From NCBI GenBank assembly GCA_007748055.1, contig CP036279.1:5704001-5768000 (forward strand): a stretch of DNA of 64,000 nt, written 5' to 3'. The notes beneath the pieces are model-generated. The model was not told the DNA's origin. It did not search any database and saw only the letters and a program-made list of their open reading frames with translations. This stretch comes from Kolteria novifilia (GTDB taxonomy: Bacteria; Planctomycetota; Planctomycetia; Kolteriales; Kolteriaceae). The position numbers were made by a program, and so were the translations under genes. Shown piece by piece: positions 43,929 through 52,316 of the stretch. Every line of letters starts with the position of its first letter. Positions within the stretch are counted from its first letter, which is position 1.

Positions 43929-44956
43929 GGGGCCGAAAATTGCTCGCGATTCGTACGACGTACCAACTCTTCAAGTTGGGACAACGCACGCCCATCGTCA
44001 ATGGCCTTTTCCGCGAACGCCACTCCTTCGCGTAAATCGTCGGTCCGTCCAACCGTCAGCAACGCGGCCGCCGCGTTGGCCAAGACGACGTTGCGGGCGG
44101 GCCCCTTGTTGCCTTTGAGAACGGACGAAATGACCACCGCGCTCTCCTCCGGCGAAGCGACCCGAAGCGCCCGATTGGGGTTTTGAGGCAATCCAAAGGA
44201 CTCCGGCGACCAGACGCGAGATTCGAGTTCGCCGCCTCGGATCAAGATCGCCTCGGTGTTGTCGGCCAACGTCACCTCATCGAGCCCATCGACGCCGCGG
44301 ACGACCGTCGCCGCCTCGACTCCCAGTTCCGCCAACGCCCGGGCGACTTTGTCGCTCCACTCGCGACGTCCGACCCCGACAAGTTGGTAGTCGGCGCCCG
44401 CCGGATTGGTGAGAGGACCGGCCAGGTTGAAAATGGTGCGGAACCGCAGTGTTCGCCGTACCGGCATGACGCGTGCCATCGCCGGGTGCCAGCGGGGAGC
44501 GAAGAAGAAGGCCAATCCGATCTCGCGGAGGCACTCGACGTTGATTTTCGGTTCGACTTCGATGTTGACGCCGAGGACTCGGAGGACATCGGCGCTGCCG
44601 GTGCTGCTCGAGACGGCCCGGTTGCCATGCTTGGCGATGGGCACGTCGCAAGCCGAGACGACGATGGCGGTGGCGGTGCTGATATTGAAGGTGCTGGAGC
44701 CGTCGCCTCCCGTGCCACAGGTATCCAGCAGCCCCTTGATGCCGTGGTCGATCTGTTCGGCTTCCTCGCGCATCAGCGAGGCGACGCCGGCCAATTCCTC
44801 GACCGTTTCGCCTCGAACCCGCAGTGCGGTGAGGAAGGAAGCGACGATCACCGCGTCGACGCTGCCCCCCATGATCTCGGTCACGGCAGAGCGCGTTTGT
44901 TCGCGGGTGAGAGTCTCGCCGTCGGCGAGGCGCGGTAAAAGTTCGACGACGGACAT
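43925..44956 (-). CDS. trpD: Anthranilate phosphoribosyltransferase
   Basis: 343 residues. LLDTCGTGGDGSSTFNIST (PRPP-binding glycine loop), IAKHGNRAVSSSTGSADVLR (anthranilate/PRPP site), GLAFFFAPRWHPAMARVMPV and RTIFNLAGPLTNPAGADYQL are all present. It makes phosphoribosyl-anthranilate, step two of tryptophan synthesis. No other trp gene is in the window. ATG 44956 (MSVVELLPRL) lies 2 bases after the stop of the upstream gene; a longer GTG start at 44983 would overlap it. Confidence 0.95.
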   Translation of the reverse strand: MSVVELLPRLADGETLTREQTRSAVTEIMGGSVDAVIVASFLTALRVRGETVEELAGVASLMREEAEQIDHGIKGLLDTCGTGGDGSSTFNISTATAIVVSACDVPIAKHGNRAVSSSTGSADVLRVLGVNIEVEPKINVECLREIGLAFFFAPRWHPAMARVMPVRRTLRFRTIFNLAGPLTNPAGADYQLVGVGRREWSDKVARALAELGVEAATVVRGVDGLDEVTLADNTEAILIRGGELESRVWSPESFGLPQNPNRALRVASPEESAVVISSVLKGNKGPARNVVLANAAAALLTVGRTDDLREGVAFAEKAIDDGRALSQLEELVRRTNREQFSAP

Positions 44957-44958
44957 CG

Positions 44959-45864
44959 CTAGCGGGGTCCTCCGACCACCCAACCGAGACAGCCCGGCAA
45001 GTCTTCGAAAATGCCATCGAGGCGGTTCGCGAGGGAATGATACGAATCCGCGTCGAACCCAGAGACACCAAAAGACCCTACCATATCGGCGATCCAGGGC
45101 GTGCCGATCTTTTCCGACTTCGCCGCCGTGACCAGCGATGCTTGGTCACCCGTGACGACGAGCAGATGGGCCTCGGTCCCGACGGGGAGCTGGTCGACCT
45201 CGACGCGGCGAGCCAGAAGCGTCGACCGGTCGAAGCGTTTCAGCTCCTCCCAATCGTCGCTCGACCACTCTTGCTCCCCCATCCAAATGCCGACCGATGG
45301 GGCCGACGTTCGCAGCGGGAGCATCTGGGCAAGGGCCCCCTCCTTCTCTTCCCCCAACCTCCCGGCAACGAAAGGTCCAAGCCGATCGGTCTGGGCGATC
45401 GAGTCGTGATCGAATTCCGTTTCGGGAAGGAGGAGCGTGATCTTCCACTCGTGCCAACGTCTGAGTGACTCCTCGTCGAGGGTCCCGGTCCGAAAGCCAC
45501 GAATGAAGGTCGGTTCGCCGTTGACCAGGAGCTTGTTCTCACGAATCGAGAGCACGCGGAGCCCGAGTGTCAACTCGACCGACGTTGCCCCACCCGACTC
45601 CCGTTCTCGAAGCGAATAGAGGAAGGGATGGGCGGGTTCCCAAAAGTTGGGGTCGAGAACCTGGACCTCATGAACCGCGGTGCCATCGGCGTCGTCGGTG
45701 CGGACCGTCAACCGAAAGTCGGCCGGGAGCGTCCGGGCGTAGGCGCACGTCGGGCCGGAGAGGATGCCTTGTTTGATCATCCCGACAGGAGAGAAGATGG
45801 CGATCCGCGCCGAGTTGCTTTGCAGTCCAAGGAGGTGCGCATAGGCATCAAAGGTCGTCGTCAT
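44959..45864 (-). CDS. Protein with GH2-like immunoglobulin/sandwich segment, no catalytic residues seen
   Basis: 301 residues. The segment VLDPNFWEPAHPFLYSLRER through LTLGLRVLSIRENKLLVNGE and PTFIRGFRTGTLDEE resembles the junction of the glycoside hydrolase 2 immunoglobulin-like domain with the start of its TIM barrel. The following 170 residues keep barrel-like alternation but show no GH2 catalytic NE motif, and the protein is far shorter than a full GH2 enzyme. No signal peptide is seen. The stop is 2 bases before trpD, so it is the first gene of a tight unit with trpD and queE. Function unknown. Confidence 0.5.
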   Translation of the reverse strand: MTTTFDAYAHLLGLQSNSARIAIFSPVGMIKQGILSGPTCAYARTLPADFRLTVRTDDADGTAVHEVQVLDPNFWEPAHPFLYSLRERESGGATSVELTLGLRVLSIRENKLLVNGEPTFIRGFRTGTLDEESLRRWHEWKITLLLPETEFDHDSIAQTDRLGPFVAGRLGEEKEGALAQMLPLRTSAPSVGIWMGEQEWSSDDWEELKRFDRSTLLARRVEVDQLPVGTEAHLLVVTGDQASLVTAAKSEKIGTPWIADMVGSFGVSGFDADSYHSLANRLDGIFEDLPGCLGWVVGGPR

Positions 45865-46013
45865 GGTCGTGCGAGCCAGTCTCTTTGCAACATGCCGTTG
45901 GTCGCGCCAGACCCCGACGCCAGCTCGCCGTGCACACGACCTCTCCTAGCCATTGGCGGAACGTCCGTCTTGAGAGTGGGCCACAGGCCCACCCAACGAC
46001 GTGAAGTGTCGAC

Positions 46014-46727
46014 CTACTCGCCGGTGTGGTGCACGTTCGGATCGTTGGATCCGGACGATCCCCCGGTCCCTTCGATGCGGACCATGCGAGCGTCGAGGAT
46101 CTGGTCGGACAGCCGTTCGACACGTCCGATGTTCAAGACATTCTCGAGCACGACCGGACGGGATTCGCCCGGAACATCCATCACCACGCGACCGGCACCC
46201 GCGAGCAGATACTCGAAGACGTCCGAGATCTCCTTGTTGAGCTTCAAGCCGGTGGTGGGATAGCGCTTCTGGTCGCCCAGGATGCCTTGGTGATGGACCA
46301 GCGAGTTGGGCGTCAACTCCCAGTAGTCGAAGCGGGTGACGCAGAACATCCCCGCGAAGAGTAACCCGTTTAAGTAGAAGTAGAAGAGGTAGAACTCGTA
46401 GGAGGCGTAGACGTCTCGGGCCTGAATGAAGAGCTTCAGCGGTTCGATGATCGTGAATTGGTGATTGAGCAGCAAGAGCCCCAGCACGATCGCGACGACC
46501 GCGACCGCGACGGTCAGCGAGGTCGCACGGGGGAATTCGAAGGTCAGCACCATCAGGTTGATGGCCAAGACGACCAAGAAGCTGCAACCCCAGACCTCCT
46601 GCCAACTGATCGGCGCCAGTTTCTGGGCCAAGGACATGAAGAGGGCAAAGATCGCCGATGGCCAAAGAAAAAACATCTTAGGCCAGGGGCGAATGATCAG
46701 CTTCTCAATGACCTGCTGTTCCGCCAT
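46014..46727 (-). CDS. Polytopic membrane protein of unknown function
   Basis: 237 residues. Four hydrophobic helices (about 16-33, 42-60, 67-86 and 107-127: MFFLWPSAIFALFMSLAQKL, VWGCSFLVVLAINLMVL, SLTVAVAVVAIVLGLLLLNH, FYLFYFYLNGLLFAGMFCVT). A soluble C-terminal domain follows (FDYWELTPNSLVHHQGILGD, VEYLL-type beta strands) that looks like a small PH-like or GRAM-like fold. ATG 46727 (MAEQQVIEKLIIRPWPKM) has GGAAGGAAG upstream. A perfect GTGGGCC/GGCCCAC hairpin (45977-45994) lies 20 bases after the stop. Confidence 0.7.
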   Translation of the reverse strand: MAEQQVIEKLIIRPWPKMFFLWPSAIFALFMSLAQKLAPISWQEVWGCSFLVVLAINLMVLTFEFPRATSLTVAVAVVAIVLGLLLLNHQFTIIEPLKLFIQARDVYASYEFYLFYFYLNGLLFAGMFCVTRFDYWELTPNSLVHHQGILGDQKRYPTTGLKLNKEISDVFEYLLAGAGRVVMDVPGESRPVVLENVLNIGRVERLSDQILDARMVRIEGTGGSSGSNDPNVHHTGE

Positions 46728-47053
46728 GCGTGCTTCCTTCCACCACGTTGCCGAGTTGGGAATGCTCGTGGTCGACACCGGTTCGACGACGAGCGACTCA
46801 TCCCACAATACCCCAGGCCGACACGCCGTCGGCACCAGCCACCCAGGCGATTTGAATAAAGAGAATCGAAAGAATCAAGGCAACCTCGGAGTACCAAGGT
46901 CTCCAAGGCGACTCTTGGAGTGCGATCGGGGACACTCTACGGAAGCATTCGCTCCGGAGGGCGAAAACTTGGATTTGGGATGGTTTGACGAGGGTATTCG
47001 TCGCCGCAAATGGGCCCCGCCCGGACTTCAGTGACGAGAGAGCGTCTCACCGT

Positions 47054-47216
47054 CACTGGCTGACAAGCGGTGGCCCCCGAATGCTGGGAGGACTGAGGAG
47101 CTAGCGTCCTGATGGGCAAGTTCGTTCATGAAGTCTCGGCCCTGTCTTCGTGCGGCAAATTGACCGATGACAGGTGTTTCCAGCATGCCCACGGCGAGCG
47201 AGGGCATGGCACCCTA
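47054..47216 (-). repeat. Family 1 (copy H) and family 2 hairpins in one 3' region
   Basis: Two elements: CACTGGCTGACAAGCGGTGG at 47054-47073 (family 1, shortened) and GCATGCCCACGGCGAGCGAG then GGCATGGCACCCTAG at about 47184-47218 (family 2). Both read in the direction of the coiled-coil gene, whose stop is at 47252. They share the flank ending GGGTGCCA with copies elsewhere. The rest of 46728-47251 shows no gene. Confidence 0.7.
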
Positions 47217-47251
47217 GAGTCATTTAGACAATGAATTGACCAATCGGGACA

Positions 47252-47782
47252 CTAGGAGCGCTCGTGGGGTTCTTCGGCTTCGATGGGGGGCTGATCGACG
47301 ACCGCCATCTTCTTGAGCAGGCCGTACATCGACGAGAGATGATTGAGCAAGGCGCCGAAGCGATCGACCAGATCGGTGCGAACGTAGTCGGAATCGAAAA
47401 GGTTTTCGTCGTGTTCGTCGACGAACTCGACCAATTCGCCCAGTGTGTCGCCCAAGAGTCGGCAGACCGTATCGCGGGCCTCGTGGCAGCGTCCGACCAA
47501 GGTATGATTGTCGCCGACCCAGCGTTCGAACTCTTGGCGCTGCGACTTCACTTGCTGCTGATAGCGTTCCTCGGTGCGGCGGGCGTGCTGGACCTGTTCG
47601 CGGTTGAGCTTGATCAGTTCGCGCTGCCCACTGACCAACTCACGCAGCAAGTCGGTCATTTCCTGGGAGGGGGCCGGGAGCAGTGGGGATTCGCCGCTCA
47701 TCGCGGGGGTGACGTCGATGCTGCAGGAATAGGAGTCTTTTGGTGAACTCACGGCGGGTCGCCCTCGGTCGAGTGTGGACAA
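47252..47782 (-). CDS. Coiled-coil protein of unknown function
   Basis: 176 residues, no signal or membrane segment. The centre (about 40-90; LLRELVSGQRELIKLNREQV, QHARRTEERYQQQVKSQRQE) is a strong coiled coil, followed by a helical part (CHEARDTVCRLLGDTLGELV) and an acidic end. The TTG at 47782 is uncertain; ATG 47701 (MSGESPLLPAPSQEM) would give 149 residues. It is divergent from cimA. No family recognised. Confidence 0.6.
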   Translation of the reverse strand: MSTLDRGRPAVSSPKDSYSCSIDVTPAMSGESPLLPAPSQEMTDLLRELVSGQRELIKLNREQVQHARRTEERYQQQVKSQRQEFERWVGDNHTLVGRCHEARDTVCRLLGDTLGELVEFVDEHDENLFDSDYVRTDLVDRFGALLNHLSSMYGLLKKMAVVDQPPIEAEEPHERS

Positions 47783-48091
47783 ACGAATTCCGTTTGACGC
47801 TTCCTTTGATCTTACCTACGGTGAACTCCAAGGCAACGGTCTCGTCGCAAAGCCATATCCGACTTGGAGGTGCGCGAACCTCTCGGGGCTCGAGCGACTC
47901 CTTCGGAGAAGGCAGCGACTCGTCGCCCTTCGTCGGGGAGACGGTCGCCAAGCCAACCTGGCCCAATCGACCAGAGGCCGTCCACGACCCGGGGAACTCG
48001 ACGCGAAGTTCCCTCTCATGGATGCGGCGGCCGAACGTCTTCCGAGCCGCGAACTTACGTCGCCCAAAATCAGCAACACGAGAATGCCGCG
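47783..48091. other. Divergent intergenic region upstream of cimA
   Basis: 309 bases. The frame in phase with cimA is open through it, but it is Arg/Ser/Pro-rich and has no family match, so it is left as the 5' region. I see no T-box, leader peptide with Ile/Leu/Val codon runs, or clear promoter. Confidence 0.4.
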
Positions 48092-49684
48092 ATGACAAGA
48101 ATCTCGATCTATGACACCACGCTCCGCGATGGGAGCCAAGGTGAAGGTGTTGACTTCTCGCTGCAGGACAAGCTTCTGATTACTCGTCGATTCGACGAGT
48201 TGGGCATCGACTACATCGAAGGGGGCTACCCACTCTCCAACCCCAAGGACAGTGCCTTCTTCAACGAAATCCGCAAGGAGACCCTCCGCCACGCCAAGGT
48301 TTGCGCCTTCGGCATGACGCGTCGCCGCGGCATCACCGCCGACCAAGACGTCGGCATGAAGTCGCTGATCGAGTCCGAGGCCCCGGTCGTGACGATCGTC
48401 GGAAAGACCTGGGACATGCACGTGACCGACGTCCTTCGGGTCGACCTGGAAGAAAACCTTGCGATGATCCGCGACTCGGTGGCTTACTGCCGATCGCAGG
48501 GCCGCGAAGTCTTTTACGACGCCGAGCACTTTTTTGACGGACTCAAGAACAACCGCGAGTACGCGCTCAAGACGATCCGGGCCGCCGAGGAAGCCGGCGC
48601 CAACGTGATCATCGCTTGCGATACCAACGGCGGAAGCCTGCCGGAGTGGATCGCCGAGGCGATGGATCTGGCCCGCTCGAGCGTCTCCGCCCCCCTTGGC
48701 ATCCACTGTCATAACGATAGCGACTTGGCGACCGCGAACAGTCTCGCCGCCGTCGAGCACGGAGCGACCCAGATCCAGGGAACGATCAACGGCATCGGCG
48801 AGCGCTGCGGCAATACCGATTTGTGCGCCGTGGTGGCCAATTTGGGCCTAAAAATGCCCGGTTTCGAGGTTCTCGAGCCCGAATCGCTCGGAAAACTGAC
48901 GGAAGTCTCCCGTTTCGTGTACGAATCGGCGAACATGAACTTCCGAACCGGTCAGCCCTTCGTCGGCGCCAGCGCCTTCGCCCACAAGGGCGGGATGCAC
49001 GTCCACGCGATGGCTCGCGCCGCCAACTCCTACGAACACATCGAACCCTCCCTGGTCGGCAACGAACGCCGCTTCCTGATCAGCGAGCTCTCCGGCCAAT
49101 CGAATGTCCTGGCCTTCGAAGGGGGAAAGTTCGAGCTGACTCGCGAGCAAGCGGTCAAGGTTCTCAACCGCGTCCAGGAACTCGAGCACGAGGGTTATCA
49201 GTTCGAGGCCTCCGAAGCCTCCTTCGACTTGCTCATCCGACGCGAGCTCGGCGAGTATAAACCCTTCTTCAACCGCATCAGCTACCGCGTCAACAGCGAG
49301 ACCGACTGTCATCAGGACGAGCCGATCACCGAGGCGACCCTCAAGATTCGCGTCCACGATCAGATCGAGCATGTCGTCGCCGAGGGGGATGGGCCGGTCA
49401 ACGCCCTCGACGCCGCCATCCGAAAGGCGCTCGAGCCCTCCTACCCGATCCTCAAGGAGATGAAGCTCGTCGACTACAAGGTGCGGGTCGTCAACGCCCG
49501 CGCCGGCACCGCGGCCCGTGTCCGCGTCACCATCGAGTCGAGCGATTCCCACGATGTCTGGGGAACTGTCGGCGTTCACGAGAACATCATCGAAGCGAGT
49601 TGGCGGGCCCTCGTCGACAGCGTCGAGTACAAGCTCTCCAAGGAGCAGCAAACACCCGTCGGCGCCGAAGCGGTCTCGTCCTGA
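48092..49684 (+). CDS. cimA: (R)-citramalate synthase
   Basis: 530 residues, the usual CimA length. Condenses pyruvate and acetyl-CoA, giving the threonine-independent route to isoleucine. The HMGL-like barrel starts ISIYDTTLRDGSQGEGVDFS; GIHCHNDSDLATANSLAAVE holds the metal-binding His pair, and TQIQGTINGIGERCGNTDLC follows. The motif FVGASAFAHKGGMHVHAMAR and the C-terminal LeuA-dimer regulatory domain (about 385-520; RISYRVNSETD, LVDYKVRVVNARAGTAARVR) complete it. It is the CimA/LeuA2 subfamily rather than LeuA by the DGSQGEGV and GGYPLSNPKD segments. ATG 48092 chosen by homology. Confidence 0.92.
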   Translation: MTRISIYDTTLRDGSQGEGVDFSLQDKLLITRRFDELGIDYIEGGYPLSNPKDSAFFNEIRKETLRHAKVCAFGMTRRRGITADQDVGMKSLIESEAPVVTIVGKTWDMHVTDVLRVDLEENLAMIRDSVAYCRSQGREVFYDAEHFFDGLKNNREYALKTIRAAEEAGANVIIACDTNGGSLPEWIAEAMDLARSSVSAPLGIHCHNDSDLATANSLAAVEHGATQIQGTINGIGERCGNTDLCAVVANLGLKMPGFEVLEPESLGKLTEVSRFVYESANMNFRTGQPFVGASAFAHKGGMHVHAMARAANSYEHIEPSLVGNERRFLISELSGQSNVLAFEGGKFELTREQAVKVLNRVQELEHEGYQFEASEASFDLLIRRELGEYKPFFNRISYRVNSETDCHQDEPITEATLKIRVHDQIEHVVAEGDGPVNALDAAIRKALEPSYPILKEMKLVDYKVRVVNARAGTAARVRVTIESSDSHDVWGTVGVHENIIEASWRALVDSVEYKLSKEQQTPVGAEAVSS

Positions 49685-49712
49685 CCGGTTCGTCGCCCCC
49701 CCGCCAATAGTG

Positions 49713-49732
49713 GTGGGACAAGGCCCACCCTA
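49713..49732. repeat. Short GC-rich hairpin between converging cimA and yqgE
   Basis: GGTGGG, ACAAGG, CCCACC with flanking CTACGGGC; 30 bases after cimA and 25 before the yqgE stop. No U tract. A related GTGGGCCACAGGCCCAC occurs at 45977. Confidence 0.5.
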
Positions 49733-49758
49733 CGGGCTGATGCCCGACCCAACCCGGA

Positions 49759-50322
49759 TCAATTCATGGATGGGTCTTTGGGGACGTGCTTGACCTTGAG
49801 GGCGGGAGGAATCGTCGTCCCGGCGATCTCGTCCATCACGTCGCTCCAGAACTCTTCTCCATCGCGAAAGACATGCAGCGATTCGGCCGACGTTGTCAAC
49901 CACGCCCCCTCTTCGAGTTCCGATTCGAGCTGACCGGGGCCCCACCCGGAATGTCCCACGAAGAACTTCGTGTCATGTTCCGGCGCCGCGACCAGTCCTG
50001 AAAGCTCGTCCGCCCCGGCACTGAAGTAGACGCCGGGCAGGATCTCCATTTCGGAATACTCCTCGTTGTTGTGGATCGCCATCAGCGGTCCCTCGACCGG
50101 GCCCCCACGATGCAGCGCGTCCTCGCGCAGGCAAAACGACTCACTGACTTGGGCCCACACTTCGCGGATCGTGGTCATCATCGGACGATTGAGCACCAGC
50201 CCGAACGCCCCCTCGTCATCGTGGTGAATCATGAGGACCACGGTCTTCTCGAAGTTCGGGTCCAGGAGCTTGGGCGACGAGACGAGCAGTTGTCCCTTCA
50301 GCGAATCGTGAGCGGAACTCAT
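49759..50322 (-). CDS. YqgE/AlgH family protein
   Basis: 187 residues with the complete UPF0301 pattern: SLKGQLLVSSPKLLDPNFEK, TVVLMIHHDDEGAFGLVLNR, HRGGPVEGPLMAIHNN, FFVGHSGWGPGQLESELEEG and a C-terminal FWSDVMDEI. The family is widespread; AlgH influences alginate and stress gene expression in Pseudomonas, but the molecular role is open. ATG 50322 has GAGGAG about 10 bases upstream. Confidence 0.9.
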   Translation of the reverse strand: MSSAHDSLKGQLLVSSPKLLDPNFEKTVVLMIHHDDEGAFGLVLNRPMMTTIREVWAQVSESFCLREDALHRGGPVEGPLMAIHNNEEYSEMEILPGVYFSAGADELSGLVAAPEHDTKFFVGHSGWGPGQLESELEEGAWLTTSAESLHVFRDGEEFWSDVMDEIAGTTIPPALKVKHVPKDPSMN

Positions 50323-50723
50323 CAACAACGACTCCTCGAGGAACGGTCCACGCGAGCCGCCCCGACGTCTCGAGTAACGCGGGGGCGGGAACGGGCATGA
50401 TCTCCGAGACCGAACGCCGGTCGCGTCAGTCTCTCCTAAAGTCTACTCCATCTCCCGCCAGAGAGAACCGCCGGTCGACACGGTTTCGCCGCGGGGAGAC
50501 GATCACCAGACCCATAACGCGTCGCTCTCCCCGGAAACATCAAGCCAAACCGCCAATTCGCGCGGAGTAGGACGTGAAACCGAGAGCGAGGACGACTACA
50601 CTCTATCGTGCAGCCCCCAATACTGGGGCTGCGACGATTCGGATTCGACGTCAGACGACGATCTGTCGTTCGAGACTTCATCACGCCGCGGGCCATGTTC
50701 AGTCAATTCCCAGGAGAACCGGT
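50323..50723. other. Divergent intergenic region with a perfect hairpin at 50610
   Basis: About 400 bases between yqgE (minus) and the DUF4272 gene (plus). At 50610-50632 GCAGCCCC and GGGGCTGC form a perfect 8-base stem, 90 bases upstream of the DUF4272 start. No ORF with family features. Confidence 0.45.
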
Positions 50724-51458
50724 ATGCGGCGTTATCCATCACCTGACACCTGGCGCGGCGCCAGCAAGCGACAGCGGAACCGTGCCCAGCGATCGTTCAA
50801 ACAGCTCAAGAAGCGAAAAGTGCCGGTCTACGACGGCCCATTGGTCGTCGACGATGACAAAGACGCGACGCTCCAAGACGCTCAAGAGGTGGCCCGTAGG
50901 ACGCTCGTCTTGTGGGCGGTCGAATTGCGGGCGGAAGGCACGCCTCAGGAAGAAGCGATCGAGCTGATCGACACCCTCGACTTGGGGGACAGCGTCAGTC
51001 CCGAGGAGAAGCGTTTTCTCGAAGACCCGAAACCCAGAGCTCACGAATGCCAGGCTCTCGTCTGGCGTCTCGAAAGCATCTGGGTGTTGTTGTGGGCTCT
51101 CGGCTACCTCGAGGAATTGGACTGGCCGAGCGACATGTGCAATGTCCCGAAGTTGGTCAACATTCTCGAAGTCTGCGAATCGAGTGCGGAGTTCATCACC
51201 GAGGCCGAGCTACGCGACAAGGCGGAGATCCTCGATGCGCAAGATCTGATCGTGCGGATCCATTGGGCCATTCGGGAGGCCTATCTGAGTCGGGACCAAG
51301 AGATCCCCGCGAACCTCGACTGGTCAAAAGACGCCGAAATGCTTCCCGTGAGCATGTGCCACGGCGTCGGGGTCGTCGAGCAGCGCCACCATACCTTGAA
51401 TTGGCTCGTCAACTTCCCTGAGCCCGCCGGCTGGGATGATGTCGAAACGCCGACGTGA
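50724..51458 (+). CDS. DUF4272 domain protein
   Basis: 244 residues. After a basic N-terminus (RGASKRQRNRAQRSFKQLKK) the DUF4272 pattern appears: DAQEVARRTLVLWAVELRAE, SVSPEEKRFLEDPKPRAHEC, QALVWRLESIWVLLWALGYL and later DLIVRIHWAIREAYLS, ending in QRHHTLNWLVNFPEPAGWDD. Soluble. The family has no known function and is often found in polymorphic-toxin or immunity-type contexts; nothing here supports that role. ATG 50724 with AGGAGA 6 bases upstream. The next gene follows after 86 bases. Confidence 0.8.
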   Translation: MRRYPSPDTWRGASKRQRNRAQRSFKQLKKRKVPVYDGPLVVDDDKDATLQDAQEVARRTLVLWAVELRAEGTPQEEAIELIDTLDLGDSVSPEEKRFLEDPKPRAHECQALVWRLESIWVLLWALGYLEELDWPSDMCNVPKLVNILEVCESSAEFITEAELRDKAEILDAQDLIVRIHWAIREAYLSRDQEIPANLDWSKDAEMLPVSMCHGVGVVEQRHHTLNWLVNFPEPAGWDDVETPT

Positions 51459-51544
51459 TTCGGCAAACAAGCGGTCGAATGGTAGAGTGATCACTCATGT
51501 GACGGAGAATAACCCGACCGAGTTGATGGTTCACGGATCCCTGG

Positions 51545-52033
51545 ATGATCGTTCGACTGACCGAGAAGCTGCGTTCCAAGATCAAAGTGGGTCCTCTGCA
51601 AACGCTGCCGCTGGAGGAGCGTCCGTTCGCGGACTGGTCGGCCAACTTCTTTCGGGTGGATCTCGTCCAGTACGTGATCCTTACCCACACGCGGTCGCTC
51701 TATTCCTGCGTGATGCTCGGCAAGGGTGTCACCGACGAGCGTCGCTTCCTCGAACGGGGCATCGCCACCATCGGTGAGTTCATGCTCGCCGATGGTCACG
51801 AGTCCGCCCATCGGACGTTCGCCGCCGCCTCGAGCGAACCGGTGCGTTTCGCCAAGTCGCTCAATCGTTCGATCTTGGGTTCGATGAATGATTTGATCTA
51901 TAACGCCAAGTGGAACATCGCCCACGGCCAACCGCCCCACGAGGTCGGCTTTGGCCTCAACATCGCCCCGATGTCCGGCCTCGACTGGTCCAATCCCCGA
52001 GCGACGTTCATGAGGTTGGCGAAGGAGGAGTGA
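51545..52033 (+). CDS. DUF6933-like protein
   Basis: 162 residues. MIVRLTEKLRSKIKVGPLQT and FADWSANFFRVDLVQYVILT with THTRSLYSCVML match the start of the DUF6933 family, where related proteins begin similarly and have a strand with WxANxxRxD. The C-terminal half is helical (FAKSLNRSILGSMNDLIYNA KWNI). Function unknown. Possibly co-transcribed with the DUF4272 gene. Confidence 0.65.
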   Translation: MIVRLTEKLRSKIKVGPLQTLPLEERPFADWSANFFRVDLVQYVILTHTRSLYSCVMLGKGVTDERRFLERGIATIGEFMLADGHESAHRTFAAASSEPVRFAKSLNRSILGSMNDLIYNAKWNIAHGQPPHEVGFGLNIAPMSGLDWSNPRATFMRLAKEE

Positions 52034-52059
52034 GGGGAGGAGGAGAGGTTTTCCACCAA

Positions 52060-52316
52060 GCCGCAAAGCGGCGGCAGCACGTAGCCTGGGATGGCAGTCC
52101 CAGGTACGATGCCCAACAACCATCGCCGAGTCCTTAAGGGACGGCATTGGATTCCGTTTCGACGACGTTGCCGCCGCTTCGCGGCTCGGAATTGCTGAGA
52201 CGCCACCTACCTGGCACTCACGTGCCAGGCTACGTGATGTCGTCGCTTCGCGACTGAGGAAGGTCAGCCGACGCGGATGGACGGTTCAGACGAGAGATGG
52301 CAGGCAATGGCCTGCC
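52060..52316. repeat. Cluster of six different short perfect hairpins
   Basis: In 257 bases: GCCGCAAAGCGGC (52060-52072), CCTGGGA/TCCCAGG (52085-52104), GCCGCTTCGCGGC (52173-52185), CCTGGCACTCACGTGCCAGG (52210-52229), GTCGCTTCGCGAC (52242-52254), GGCAGGC/GCCTGCC (52299-52316). The last one abuts the endonuclease V stop codon. No gene is seen here. Confidence 0.8.

Noticed and set aside
47783-48091. Amino-acid-responsive leader (T-box or attenuator) upstream of cimA
   Set aside because: No T-box sequence, no terminator-antiterminator pair and no run of Ile/Leu/Val codons is visible.
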